Below, in pieces: positions 1 through 8,008 of a DNA stretch of 20,104 bases. The notes under the pieces were generated by a model. The model made no database searches. It saw only the letters and a program-made list of their open reading frames with translations, and had not been told where the DNA came from. Numbering within the stretch: position 1 is the stretch's first letter; the number at the start of each line of letters is the position of its first letter. The stretch comes from an uncultured Oscillospiraceae bacterium (GTDB lineage Bacteria > Bacillota > Clostridia > Oscillospirales > Acutalibacteraceae), in contig URJF01000012.1 of the NCBI GenBank assembly GCA_900548085.1, positions 1 to 20,104 of the forward strand, in the 5' to 3' direction. A program made the position numbers and the translations under genes.

Positions 1-3
1 TAA

Positions 4-210
4 CTAATCCTCCTTAAATTCTAACAGGTCTCCGGGCTGGCAATCAAGCTCACGGCATATTGCCTCGAGAGTGGAAAAGCGTATAGCCTTTGCCTTTCCG
101 GTCTTGAGTATAGACAGGTTAGCCTGAGTAATACCCACTCTGTTTGCCAAATCGAGAGACGACATTTTTCGTTTTGCAAGCATGACATCGAGATTAACTA
201 CAATACTCAT
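4..210 (-). CDS. Small Xre/Cro-type HTH transcriptional regulator (YozG-like)
   Basis: A 68-residue protein that is essentially one helix-turn-helix domain of the Xre/Cro type. The recognisable part is roughly residues 10-60: ANRVGITQANLSILKTG resembles the turn and recognition helix, followed by STLEAICRELDCQPGDLLEF, the usual final helices of this family. It lacks any sensor domain. Such short regulators typically sit next to a DUF2975 membrane protein, as here: the preceding gene ends 10 nt upstream. The ribosome binding site AGGAGGA (216-222) overlaps that gene's TAG stop, so translation is probably coupled. The ATG at 208-210 has good spacing from it. The last codons of this gene themselves spell AAGGAGGA (8-15), which would serve a further gene just outside the window. 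The domain call is firm; target and signal are unknown. It probably binds DNA in the cytoplasm and may autoregulate the unit. Confidence 0.9.
   Translation of the reverse strand: MSIVVNLDVMLAKRKMSSLDLANRVGITQANLSILKTGKAKAIRFSTLEAICRELDCQPGDLLEFKED
8..15 (-). promoter_or_regulatory. Shine-Dalgarno sequence embedded in the 3' end of the Xre gene
   Basis: On the minus strand the last codons of the Xre gene (Lys-Glu-Asp-stop region) read AAGGAGGA. This is a near-perfect ribosome binding site. A start codon at normal spacing would fall at or just beyond base 1, so a third gene of the operon probably begins outside the window. The sequence also has to encode the protein, so the match could be chance. 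Confidence 0.4.
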
Positions 211-220
211 AATCGTCCTC

Positions 221-679
221 CTATATAGTAAGGTCGTTTTCTTCCTTCAGCTCAATGGCTGACTGAAAGACGGACTTGACTATCTGGCAAATCAGGCACA
301 TAAACAGCTCGCCTGCTGCCAAAACAAAGAAATAAATGCAAAAGTATTTTGTCACATACAACAATGCAATACCACCGATAATACCTATCCAAGCTGCATA
401 AAAACAAGCCCATACAATATGTGAAAGCGCTCTTGTGTTAGAGGTATCAAACACAATCTCGTGCCTGATATTGTCCAACATTCTGTCGAGAGAAAGAAGC
501 GCCCAATATCCGGCGGGAACAACAAGACAATACGGTATGAATATCCACAGCATACTTATATCGTCGGCAATGCCTATCTTGTCATAAACAAAAGGAAAAA
601 CAACAACGCTAATTGCTAAAAAGAAGTAACAAATGCGTACAATGGTGTGTGTAATTTTGATTGATAACTCAGTGCTCAT
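221..679 (-). CDS. DUF2975 family four-helix membrane protein
   Basis: A 152-residue integral membrane protein with four predicted hydrophobic segments at about residues 10-32, 43-63, 88-108 and 112-134. There is a short charged tail (ELKEEND) and no signal peptide cleavage site. Size, helix pattern and the immediately downstream small Xre regulator fit the DUF2975 family, whose members usually pair with YozG-type regulators. The biochemical role of that family is not established; a membrane sensor or partner for the regulator is an inference from gene order. The ATG at 677-679 is preceded by GGGAGGT at about 8 nt, which supports this start. Its promoter (710-738) lies just upstream and drives both genes. 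I see no catalytic motif. Confidence 0.82.
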   Translation of the reverse strand: MSTELSIKITHTIVRICYFFLAISVVVFPFVYDKIGIADDISMLWIFIPYCLVVPAGYWALLSLDRMLDNIRHEIVFDTSNTRALSHIVWACFYAAWIGIIGGIALLYVTKYFCIYFFVLAAGELFMCLICQIVKSVFQSAIELKEENDLTI

Positions 680-709
680 ATGAGTACCTCCCTGTCATAA
701 TTTACCCTT

Positions 710-738
710 GTTATACACCTAAAATTATCGTTTGTCAA
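710..738 (-). promoter_or_regulatory. Sigma-A-type promoter for the DUF2975-Xre unit
   Basis: Minus strand: a -35 box TTGACA (733-738), a 17-bp spacer and a -10 box TATAAC (710-715). The transcript would start near 703, giving a short leader of about 25 nt before the DUF2975 ATG. No operator-like palindrome stands out. Confidence 0.75.
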
Positions 739-769
739 TAATTATTTATCATTTTTCATAAATTTTAGC

Positions 770-800
770 AAAAAAAATGTCCCAATGCAACGCATCGGGA
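770..800 (-). terminator. Rho-independent terminator after the GH13 gene
   Basis: On the minus strand TCCCGATGC (800-792) pairs with GCATTGGGA (788-780) around a GTT loop, with one G-U pair. It is followed by CA and eight consecutive T (777-770). It lies 10 nt beyond the GH13 stop codon and ends the glgP/GH13 unit. Confidence 0.9.
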
Positions 801-809
801 CTGACGATA

Positions 810-2669
810 TTATTTTATTTTTGAATACATAGCATATCTGAAGGGCTCGAGATGAATATTGCCGTCACACACAAAATCGCCAAAAAATGTGTATGAATTA
901 TTCCAACTGTCGTCTACGGGAATATCGGCCTCGGTATCGTCGAGATTGATTGCGACAAGTATCTTGTTATTGCCGTCATCACGGACATATGCAATGGTTT
1001 TGTAGTTGCAATAGAACGGTACAAACTCACCATTGGCAAAAACCTTTGAGCCTCTGCGAATTTCGCCGAGGCGTTTATACCACTTGTGCAGTTCCTCATT
1101 AGGACTGTCCCAAGCCATACATTCTCTGTTGAACGGGTCTTTCATACCCTGCATACCAATTTCATCACCATAATAAACCGAAGGGACTCCGGGCAGTGTG
1201 AACTGAATAAGAGAGGCAATCTTCATCATAGATATGCCACGGAGATAGTCATACTCATGCAGCCTGTTGTGCTCATACTGCCACTGTCTGCCGTAGCCAT
1301 CGGGATTTTCGCCCACAAGCCGTGTTATTGCACGCTCGGTATCATGAGTGCCGATATGATTCATAAGCACATTTGTAACCTGCGGAGGATAATTTTCTAT
1401 CACGCTCATAACCGAATCGAAAAACGCATCACCGTTTGCATACCTAACAAAATTAAGAACCGCATCGGCAAATGGATAGTTCATAACAGAATCCAACTGC
1501 TCACCCAAAAGGTATCGTCTACGCTGATTATATGCGAATTTTGTGGTGGCATCCTCCCATACCTCACCGATAATAACAGCGTCCTTTTTTTCTGCTTTTA
1601 CGGCAGTACGGAGGTCATCCAAAAACACATCCGGCAGTTCGTCCGCAACATCAAGTCGCCAGCCTCTCACGCCGCATCTTAGCCATTTGCGCAAAATTCC
1701 GTCTTTGCCGCAAATATATTTACGGTAGCTTTCGTTCTCCTCCTCTATCTCGGGAAGGAGCTTTATTCCCCACCAAGAATGGTAGTCATCGGGATAGTTG
1801 ATAAATTTGTACCAACTGAAATAAGGACTCTCCTTGCTGTTATATGCACCGACGGTATCGTAGTTACCGTACATATTGAAATACTTGCTGTCACAGCCCG
1901 TATGGCTGAACACACCATCAAGGATAATAGAAATTCCGTACTCCTCACGGGCGACACGGCACAATGCTTTTAAATCCTTTTCGTTACCTAAAAGAGGATC
2001 AATTTTTTCATAATCCGCAGTGTCGTAACGATGGTTGGAATTGGCCTCAAAAATCGGATTAAGGTATATACAGCTTACGCCCAAATCGGCTATATAAGGC
2101 AGTTTTTCTTCTACACCTTTTAGGTCACCGCCAAAATAATCGTTGTTCCAAATACCATTCATCTGCTCCTCACGCCAAAAAGGCTCATCTCCCCATTTTC
2201 GCATTACACGAGAGGAGCGGACGCCACTCTTTTTTTTGCCGGAGTTATAAAATCTGTCGGGAAAAATTTGGTATATAATGCCGCCTTTCAGCCAATCGGG
2301 AGTGACAAAATTCTTGTCATACACAGTCTGCTGAAATTCTTCACCATCGGGAGCAAAATCGCCTATGCCGTGGCCTACATTGCGTACAAAGCTCTTCCCC
2401 CACGGCGTCTCAAGCTCAAAGTGATACCAATACAATCCGGCTGTTGTGGCAGAAAAATGCAGTTCCCAATACTCGTTATCGTCGCCGCACATACCTGCCC
2501 AAAACATACTGTAATATGCAGGGCTCTCGCCCTCTTTAGTAACACAAAGAGTAGCGCCGCTGCAGCTCATAGAACGAGGAACCACAATCCTCAGTTTAAC
2601 CTTCTGCTCGGTTGCAATAGCACTGATAAGAGATTTGTATTCTTTTTTTCGTGAATTAAATACTGTCAT
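810..2669 (-). CDS. GH13 neopullulanase/cyclomaltodextrinase-type alpha-glucan hydrolase
   Basis: A 619-residue cytoplasmic enzyme (no signal peptide) that should hydrolyse alpha-1,4 (and possibly alpha-1,6) bonds in maltodextrins or cyclodextrins. Residues about 1-120 form a beta-sandwich of CBM34/neopullulanase N-domain type. The TIM barrel begins with IIYQIFPDRFYN (131-142). All four GH13 signature regions are present: DGVFSH (251-256), GWRLD with nucleophile Asp340, IIGEVWE with acid/base Glu369, and NHIGTHD with the stabilising Asp443. A C-terminal beta domain follows from about 545. It lies 50 nt after glgP on the same strand, so the two probably act together on glycogen or imported maltodextrin. 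The start is supported by the family-like N-terminus (VFNSRKKEYKS), but no good ribosome binding site precedes it, only a terminator-like hairpin. Exact specificity cannot be read from sequence. Confidence 0.92.
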   Translation of the reverse strand: MTVFNSRKKEYKSLISAIATEQKVKLRIVVPRSMSCSGATLCVTKEGESPAYYSMFWAGMCGDDNEYWELHFSATTAGLYWYHFELETPWGKSFVRNVGHGIGDFAPDGEEFQQTVYDKNFVTPDWLKGGIIYQIFPDRFYNSGKKKSGVRSSRVMRKWGDEPFWREEQMNGIWNNDYFGGDLKGVEEKLPYIADLGVSCIYLNPIFEANSNHRYDTADYEKIDPLLGNEKDLKALCRVAREEYGISIILDGVFSHTGCDSKYFNMYGNYDTVGAYNSKESPYFSWYKFINYPDDYHSWWGIKLLPEIEEENESYRKYICGKDGILRKWLRCGVRGWRLDVADELPDVFLDDLRTAVKAEKKDAVIIGEVWEDATTKFAYNQRRRYLLGEQLDSVMNYPFADAVLNFVRYANGDAFFDSVMSVIENYPPQVTNVLMNHIGTHDTERAITRLVGENPDGYGRQWQYEHNRLHEYDYLRGISMMKIASLIQFTLPGVPSVYYGDEIGMQGMKDPFNRECMAWDSPNEELHKWYKRLGEIRRGSKVFANGEFVPFYCNYKTIAYVRDDGNNKILVAINLDDTEADIPVDDSWNNSYTFFGDFVCDGNIHLEPFRYAMYSKIK

Positions 2670-2678
2670 AGCTCGTAG

Positions 2679-2710
2679 AAAAACATAGGGAGAACAAAGT
2701 CCTCCCTACG
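2679..2710 (-). terminator. Terminator or attenuator hairpin between glgP and the GH13 gene
   Basis: Minus strand: CGTAGGGAG (2710-2702) pairs with CTCCCTATG (2692-2684) around a 9-nt loop, with one G-U pair. It is followed by TTTTT (2683-2679). The U tract ends only 9 nt before the GH13 start codon, so this element separates glgP from GH13 expression or leaks to set their ratio. The strand of the stem nearest glgP also carries the only strong SD-like sequence in the gap (AGGGAGGA). Confidence 0.7.
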
Positions 2711-2719
2711 CAAATGAAA

Positions 2720-5212
2720 TTATTTTGTTGACTTCTTAGCAGTCTTTTTTGTTGTTGACTTTGGTGCCATAGGAGCTTGCTTTTTTGCTGCCTTAGGCTT
2801 TTCCTCAGCGAACTGCACCGGCTTTGTGTGCCAAATATTGTTAGCATAGTCCATAATGGAACGGTCGGCAGAGAAAATACCTGCTCCGCTGATGTTCATA
2901 AGTGACATACGAGAGAACTTTTCGCTGTCTTTGTAAGCCTCGGACACAGCCTTTTGTGCCATCTGATAGTCGGCAAAGTCTGCAAGAGCCATATACGGAT
3001 CGGAGTTAATGAGAGAATAATAAACCTCGTCAAATTTCTTTCCGTTTACACCGTTGCCGATAAATGCAACGGCATTAGCGAGAGTCTCGTTGTTCTGGAT
3101 ATACTGCTGTGGATTGTATCCGTTGCGCTTTAGTTCCTCAACCTCAGGAGTTTTCATACCGAAGATGAAAATGTTGTCGTCGCCTACTGCGTCGTGAATC
3201 TCCACATTGGCACCGTCAAGAGTACCGAGAGTGAGAGCACCGTTGAGCATAAGTTTCATATTACCTGTACCGGAAGCCTCTGTGCCGGCGAGAGAAATCT
3301 GCTCACTGATGTCAGCCGCAGGCATAAGCACCTCGGCAAGAGAAACATTATAGTCCTCCATAAATACGACCTTAAGCTTTTTGTTTACATCCGGGTCATT
3401 ATTTACTACTTTAGATACAGCATCAATAAGCTCAATGAGCTTTTTAGCCATAAAGTAGCCGGGAGCAGCTTTAGATGCAAAGATATATGTCTTTGGATAA
3501 TAATCAGCATTGGGATTAGCCTTGAGCATCTGATACTCTGCTATAATGTTGAGAATATTAAGCTGTTGTCTCTTATACTCATGCAGTCTCTTAACCTGAA
3601 CATCAAAGATTGAGTCAGGGTCAATATCTACTCCGTTACGCTTTTTGACAATCTTAGCAAATCTAACCTTATTGTCACGCTTAATCTGGGCAAGCTTTTT
3701 GAGGACTTCTTTATCATCCTTATAGTCACAAAGTTTGAGAAGCTCATCTGACTTTGTGATAAACTTGTCGCCGATAAGACTTGTAATATAATCGGTAAGC
3801 TCAGGGTTAGCCTGGCAAATCCAACGACGGAATGCGATACCGTTAGTAACATTTGTGAATTTTTCGGGTGTGAGAGTGTAGAAATCGTGGAACACGGTAT
3901 CCTTGAGTATTTCACTGTGGAGAGCCGACACGCCGTTTACGCTGTGAGAACCGGCTACGCAAAGGTTTGCCATACGGACAACGCCGTTAGACACGATAGC
4001 CATACGCTCAACTTTGTCTGCATCGTGAGTAACAGACCAAACATATGCTCTAAAGCGATTGTCAATCTCTTTTGTAATCTGATAAATACGAGGAAGAAGT
4101 CGAGAATAGAGTTCCTCACTCCAGCACTCAAGTGCCTCTTTCATAACAGTATGATTAGTATAAGCCACTGTGCGAGTAACGATAGACCACGCCTCATCCC
4201 AGCCGTAGCCGCATTCGTCCAAGAGAATACGCATAATCTCAGGAATAGCCATAGTAGGATGTGTGTCATTGATATGGATAGCAATCTTGTCAGGAAGATT
4301 GTCGAGTGTACCGTATTTTGTAAGATGTCTCTGAATAATGTCCTGAATAGATGCAGAAACAAGGAAATACTGCTGACGAAGTCTGAGAGACTTGCCCTCC
4401 GGAGAATTGTCGGCAGGATAAAGCACCTTAGTGATAGCCTCTGCCATAGCGGACTGTTCCATAGCTTTGATATACGAGCCCTGGTTAAACAGCGTCATAT
4501 CCAGCTCAGGCTTTTTACTAGCCCAAAGACGAAGGCGAGAAACGCCCTTGCCTTTGCCGGAAACATACATATCATAAGGGATAGCCTCCACAACATTAGC
4601 GTCCACATGCTTTACATGGTGGTAGTCACCGTCCCAGCTGTCCTCTATTCTGCCCTCAAACTTGACCTCAACGGAACGCTCCTCACGAGGAACGAGCCAT
4701 ACATCGCCTCCCGGAAGCCAAAAATCAGGCAGTTCTGTCTGCCAGCCGTCAACCAACTTCTGCTTGAATATACCTGCCTCATAGCGCAGAGAATAACCCA
4801 TAGACTGAAAACCGTTAGTAGCCAAACCGTCAAGGTAGCAAGCAGCAAGTCTGCCAAGGCCACCGTTTCCGAGGCCGGCATCCGGCTCCTGTTCATAGAG
4901 CTTGTCAAGACTGACTCCCATGCTCGAAAGAGCCTGGTCAAACACTTTAGTCAGTCCGAGATTATAAAGATTATTTTTAAGTGAGCGGCCCATAAGGAAT
5001 TCCATGCAGAGATAATAAATCTGTTTTGAATCCTGACCCTCTGCGGTGTGACGGAAGTCGCTGTTCATCTCCGAAAGACGATCACGGACTATCATAGCCA
5101 CTGCCTTATAAAACTGCTCGTCATTAGCATCTTCAACAGTAACACCGAAAAAGTGAGATAATTTGTCGGTGATAAGTTTCTTTGCTTGTGCTGTAGATAT
5201 TGTAGATTTCAT
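2720..5212 (-). CDS. glgP: Glycogen/maltodextrin phosphorylase
   Basis: An 830-residue GT35 phosphorylase that releases glucose-1-phosphate from the non-reducing ends of alpha-1,4-glucans with pyridoxal phosphate. Family features in order: the N-terminal motif EPDAGLGNGGLGRLAACYLD (109-128), NDTHPTMAIPE (315-325), FTNVTNGIAFRRW (452-464), VQVKRLHEYKRQ (538-549), and EASGTGNMKLMLNG (645-658) with the PLP-binding Lys653. The start is the ATG at 5210-5212, preceded by GGAGG at 7 nt; an in-frame ATG 19 codons upstream lies inside the promoter and is rejected. The enzyme core ends near residue 800 with NIWHTKP. Beyond it is an unusual tail (802-830) rich in Lys, Ala, Pro and Thr, with about ten lysines in 29 residues. 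Own promoter at 5268-5296 with an overlapping palindrome; the GH13 amylase follows on the same strand. Confidence 0.97.
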   Translation of the reverse strand: MKSTISTAQAKKLITDKLSHFFGVTVEDANDEQFYKAVAMIVRDRLSEMNSDFRHTAEGQDSKQIYYLCMEFLMGRSLKNNLYNLGLTKVFDQALSSMGVSLDKLYEQEPDAGLGNGGLGRLAACYLDGLATNGFQSMGYSLRYEAGIFKQKLVDGWQTELPDFWLPGGDVWLVPREERSVEVKFEGRIEDSWDGDYHHVKHVDANVVEAIPYDMYVSGKGKGVSRLRLWASKKPELDMTLFNQGSYIKAMEQSAMAEAITKVLYPADNSPEGKSLRLRQQYFLVSASIQDIIQRHLTKYGTLDNLPDKIAIHINDTHPTMAIPEIMRILLDECGYGWDEAWSIVTRTVAYTNHTVMKEALECWSEELYSRLLPRIYQITKEIDNRFRAYVWSVTHDADKVERMAIVSNGVVRMANLCVAGSHSVNGVSALHSEILKDTVFHDFYTLTPEKFTNVTNGIAFRRWICQANPELTDYITSLIGDKFITKSDELLKLCDYKDDKEVLKKLAQIKRDNKVRFAKIVKKRNGVDIDPDSIFDVQVKRLHEYKRQQLNILNIIAEYQMLKANPNADYYPKTYIFASKAAPGYFMAKKLIELIDAVSKVVNNDPDVNKKLKVVFMEDYNVSLAEVLMPAADISEQISLAGTEASGTGNMKLMLNGALTLGTLDGANVEIHDAVGDDNIFIFGMKTPEVEELKRNGYNPQQYIQNNETLANAVAFIGNGVNGKKFDEVYYSLINSDPYMALADFADYQMAQKAVSEAYKDSEKFSRMSLMNISGAGIFSADRSIMDYANNIWHTKPVQFAEEKPKAAKKQAPMAPKSTTKKTAKKSTK

Positions 5213-5252
5213 ACAAATCCTCCAAAAAAATTTTGTATAGTCAAAGTATTTT

Positions 5253-5269
5253 ATGTACCATTTGTACAT
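5253..5269. promoter_or_regulatory. Candidate operator palindrome at the glgP transcription start
   Basis: A perfect 6-bp inverted repeat, ATGTAC-CATTT-GTACAT, runs from just inside the glgP -10 box into the expected +1 region. A protein bound here would block the promoter. No regulator gene is adjacent, so the binding protein is unknown. Confidence 0.4.
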
Positions 5270-5296
5270 TATACACTAAAATATGCGGTTTTGCAA
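5268..5296 (-). promoter_or_regulatory. Sigma-A-type promoter of glgP
   Basis: Minus strand: TTGCAA (5296-5291), exactly 17 bp, TATAAT (5273-5268). Transcription should start near 5261, giving a leader of about 48 nt. The -35 box lies inside the hairpin that ends the preceding flippase transcript. Confidence 0.75.
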
Positions 5297-5300
5297 CCAC
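5280..5300 (-). terminator. Weak terminator hairpin after the flippase gene
   Basis: Minus strand: GTGGTT (5300-5295), a GCAA tetraloop (GNRA type), AACCGC (5290-5285), then ATATTTTAG. The stem is short (6 bp with one G-U) and the U run is broken, so termination may be partial. It overlaps the glgP -35 box. Confidence 0.45.
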
Positions 5301-5310
5301 TGATAACTCG

Positions 5311-6747
5311 TTAGTTATTCTTTTTTGGCGACCTCTTAAGGAATCGGGTTATTATCAGTTCAAACAACTCCTTAATCGGCTTAATATTCACAATGAGCAT
5401 AACAACAAACAGCACCGCCTCAATACCGTACATAACCATACCGTTCTTAAGCTTGAGCATTACACAACATTGAGCGATAAGAATAAATGTCTGGAGCGCC
5501 AAAAGAGGCGGATTAAGGTCGACCTTGATATATTTTCTCGTATGAATTGCACGAGACACAAATACTACTATAAATGCCACAACGGTAGCAATAGCCGCAC
5601 CGATAGCGCCAATCTTAGGTATAAGAATAAGATTGAGTATAACATTTGTTCCTGCTCCCACTAAAGCGGTAATCATAGCCATAACAGACTTTTTCTCCGC
5701 CATATAGATAGAGCCTAAGAAATTTACAAAGCAAGAGAACGAGGTGGCAATAATAAGCACCGGTACATACTGCCAAGAATCAAAATATGACTTAGATACC
5801 AGCACTCTCGTGATAATTTGGCATCCGAGAATCAATCCCGATGCAACAGCAAATATTCCGCCCGAATACACTCTGATTACTTTTGAGAAGAAGTCGGCTC
5901 TGGAGTCACTGTCATACTCATCCACTGCCGAAAGCTGCCAAGCATCAATGAATATAGAAGAAAACATAACCACAAAATTAGGTATCTTAGATGCGGCAGT
6001 ATACAGTCCGTTAGCGGAAGAAGAAATAAATCCTGTTACCATATATCTGTCGGACACGTTCACTATCCACCAAAGAATAACCGTTGGCATCATAGGGATA
6101 GCATATTTAAGCATCTCTTTTTTCAAATCAACACTGACGCCTTTGAGCTTGACATACTTCCACAGTTTGCAGGTAACAAAGAAGAAAATAACAGAGCAGA
6201 AATCAGATGCAATAATAGCTAAAATGTAGCCCTGCACTCCCCAATGGAAAGGGCCGAGGAACAGAATATTGAACAGCAGCATAGTTGCTGTAGTCATTAT
6301 TCCGTCTACAGCAAATATCTTGACACGGCCGCAGCCACGCACAAAGTTTTGGCAAAGCTGACGGGCGCCGGAGGTCAAAACAAATACATAAATAAATATG
6401 ATATAGTCTCCGAGCCTAAAGTCATTTATGGTAATAAGGCTGACCGGATACGCAAACAGCAGGAACACAAGATACCCCTTGAGAGTAGTACGGATACCCA
6501 CGGTAAATACGCTCGCCTTGTCCGATCCCTTGTCGAGAGCATATCTCAATACGGCACTGTTAATCTGCAAAAACACAATGGGAATGAGCACATTGCCTGT
6601 CTGCTGAACCAAGTCTGCCGCACCGTAATCGGCAGTACCCATCATACGAGTAACAAAAGGCATCAAAAGAAAGCTGAGTATCTTTGATGAAAATGTACCT
6701 ATGGCAAAAATCACGGTATTGGTTGCTAATTTTTTATACTTGTCCAA
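5311..6747 (-). CDS. Wzx-like polysaccharide flippase (MOP/MATE superfamily)
   Basis: A 478-residue membrane protein with about 12-14 hydrophobic helices spread over its whole length. It begins with the family-typical stretch LATNTVIFAIGTFSSKILSF followed by LLMPFVTRMMGTADYGAADL, as in oligosaccharide or lipid-linked sugar exporters of the Wzx/MOP type. It probably flips an undecaprenyl-linked glycan or similar substrate across the membrane. No glycosyltransferase genes are adjacent, so the substrate is unknown. The start is a TTG at 6745-6747, supported by AAGAGGA at 9 nt; no ATG lies nearby. It is 34 nt downstream of the beta-propeller-like membrane protein and is the last gene of the proB-proA operon. 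Its stop is followed by a weak hairpin. The family call is firm; the cargo is not. Confidence 0.88.
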   Translation of the reverse strand: MDKYKKLATNTVIFAIGTFSSKILSFLLMPFVTRMMGTADYGAADLVQQTGNVLIPIVFLQINSAVLRYALDKGSDKASVFTVGIRTTLKGYLVFLLFAYPVSLITINDFRLGDYIIFIYVFVLTSGARQLCQNFVRGCGRVKIFAVDGIMTTATMLLFNILFLGPFHWGVQGYILAIIASDFCSVIFFFVTCKLWKYVKLKGVSVDLKKEMLKYAIPMMPTVILWWIVNVSDRYMVTGFISSSANGLYTAASKIPNFVVMFSSIFIDAWQLSAVDEYDSDSRADFFSKVIRVYSGGIFAVASGLILGCQIITRVLVSKSYFDSWQYVPVLIIATSFSCFVNFLGSIYMAEKKSVMAMITALVGAGTNVILNLILIPKIGAIGAAIATVVAFIVVFVSRAIHTRKYIKVDLNPPLLALQTFILIAQCCVMLKLKNGMVMYGIEAVLFVVMLIVNIKPIKELFELIITRFLKRSPKKNN

Positions 6748-6781
6748 ATCTAAAATCCTCTTATATTCTAAGTTTGTTTTA

Positions 6782-8008
6782 TCAATATTTCCATTTTCCG
6801 TCAGAAAACTTCATAGTATTAGTGGAAGAAGAATACATACTGCCGGCAATATAAACTTTTTTGCCGATAATAAAATCGTACTCGCCGCCATGGTAGAAAG
6901 AAACATCATCACTGCTGTCTACACCGTCGGCATAAATCAGTGTTCGCTTCGTATCGGAGTTCATATTGTACTCTCGCATCTCATATTTTTCGTCACTGAA
7001 CACGGCATAATAGACCTTGTTTGCATCAACGACAGGATACGCAATAGGCTTTGCTCTTTTGACCAAGGTAACGGTATCCTTTGAGCCGAATTTTTGTCTC
7101 ACAAGCTTATATTTTCCGTTATCCTTTCGTTTATAATAATAGAAGAAGCCGTTTTCTAATGTCAGGCATTTAATATCATTCTCATCCGTATCGTCAAAGA
7201 AAGGAGCTGTTATGCCTTTCTTAGTCTTATCTGCCGAAAGGTACTGAACCTTTCCGTCAGAAAAATCGGTAAAGAAAACTCTGTCTAATGACACACCCAC
7301 AAAGGTCAACTTGCCCGATGAACGGTACAGCTCTGTTTCCGTACCGTCGGCAGAAATATATCTTACGCCGCCGTCACCGAAAACGTAAATGTCGCTGTCA
7401 TACACATAGGCAAACTCCACATTGTCCGCAATCGCCTTCGTGTCGGAGGTGCCTCGTTTGAGCTGATACAGACGGTTGTCATCCTTATCCACAAAGTAGA
7501 TATAGTCGCCTACCAAATTCATACAACCGATATTATCACCCGTTTTGAAGGAAATTCCGTAATCCTCGGTTGAATTCACAAATCTGTAGATGCCCTTGCC
7601 TTTTTTTATATTGTAGAAATATGACGGGCTTTTCGCCACCAATCCACCGTTTAGGAGATTGCCGACAAAATTGCCTTTTTTGCTGCTGTCGAACTTAAAC
7701 TCCGATGAATCGGCGTAGTTATAGTAATACTTTGTGGTGGTAGTCTTTTTTGTCGTAGTCGGCGCTGAGGTATCTTTTTCGCCAATATTCTTTACATAAG
7801 CGGAAACCTTGGTTGTATTCTCACTGAACAGTGATGAAAAATCAAAATCTGGCTCGGTAATTTTGATTGTAATTGCAAAGGCCGCCACTGCCGCTGCAAT
7901 GAGAGCAATAACCGTGACAAAAATCTTTTTGGCTTTTTTCTTCTTTTTCTTTTTTATTCTGTTTTTTCTTCTCGTTTCAAGTTCGTCATCAAAATAGTTT
8001 TGTGCCAT
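6782..8008 (-). CDS. Membrane-anchored DUF5050-like beta-propeller protein
   Basis: A 408-residue protein. It has a short acidic start, then a run of lysines (residues about 19-27), one membrane helix (about 29-48, IFVTVIALIAAAVAAFAITI), and a Thr/Lys-rich linker containing STAPTTTKKTTTTK-like sequence (about 80-95). From about 100 to the end there is a long extracytoplasmic region of repeated beta motifs such as NLVGDYIYFVDKDDNRLYQLK and ENGFFYYYKRKDNGKYKLVRQK. Such repeats are characteristic of DUF5050-type propellers found in many Clostridia. The positive-inside rule places the propeller outside the cell. Its ATG overlaps the proA TAA stop (TAATG), so translation is coupled to proA even though its own SD is poor. 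Function is unknown; a link with the downstream flippase in envelope biology is more plausible than one with proline synthesis. The exact linker boundaries are approximate. Confidence 0.7.
   Translation of the reverse strand: MAQNYFDDELETRRKNRIKKKKKKKAKKIFVTVIALIAAAVAAFAITIKITEPDFDFSSLFSENTTKVSAYVKNIGEKDTSAPTTTKKTTTTKYYYNYADSSEFKFDSSKKGNFVGNLLNGGLVAKSPSYFYNIKKGKGIYRFVNSTEDYGISFKTGDNIGCMNLVGDYIYFVDKDDNRLYQLKRGTSDTKAIADNVEFAYVYDSDIYVFGDGGVRYISADGTETELYRSSGKLTFVGVSLDRVFFTDFSDGKVQYLSADKTKKGITAPFFDDTDENDIKCLTLENGFFYYYKRKDNGKYKLVRQKFGSKDTVTLVKRAKPIAYPVVDANKVYYAVFSDEKYEMREYNMNSDTKRTLIYADGVDSSDDVSFYHGGEYDFIIGKKVYIAGSMYSSSTNTMKFSDGKWKY

Noticed and set aside
3887..4984. 365-codon open frame on the plus strand opposite glgP
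   Set aside because: The protein has no domain-like pattern, its reading frame is the antisense shadow of a highly conserved gene, and there is no SD or promoter.
5213..5269. N-terminal extension of glgP by 19 residues
   Set aside because: The upstream ATG overlaps the -10 box and expected transcription start and has no SD. The ATG at 5210-5212 has GGAGG at 7 nt and matches the family N-terminus.
7920..7985. Possible frameshift in the poly-lysine stretch of the propeller-like protein
   Set aside because: The A/T-rich run is a risk for sequencing error, but the frame stays open and joins a proper membrane helix to a start that overlaps the proA stop, so it is consistent as it stands.
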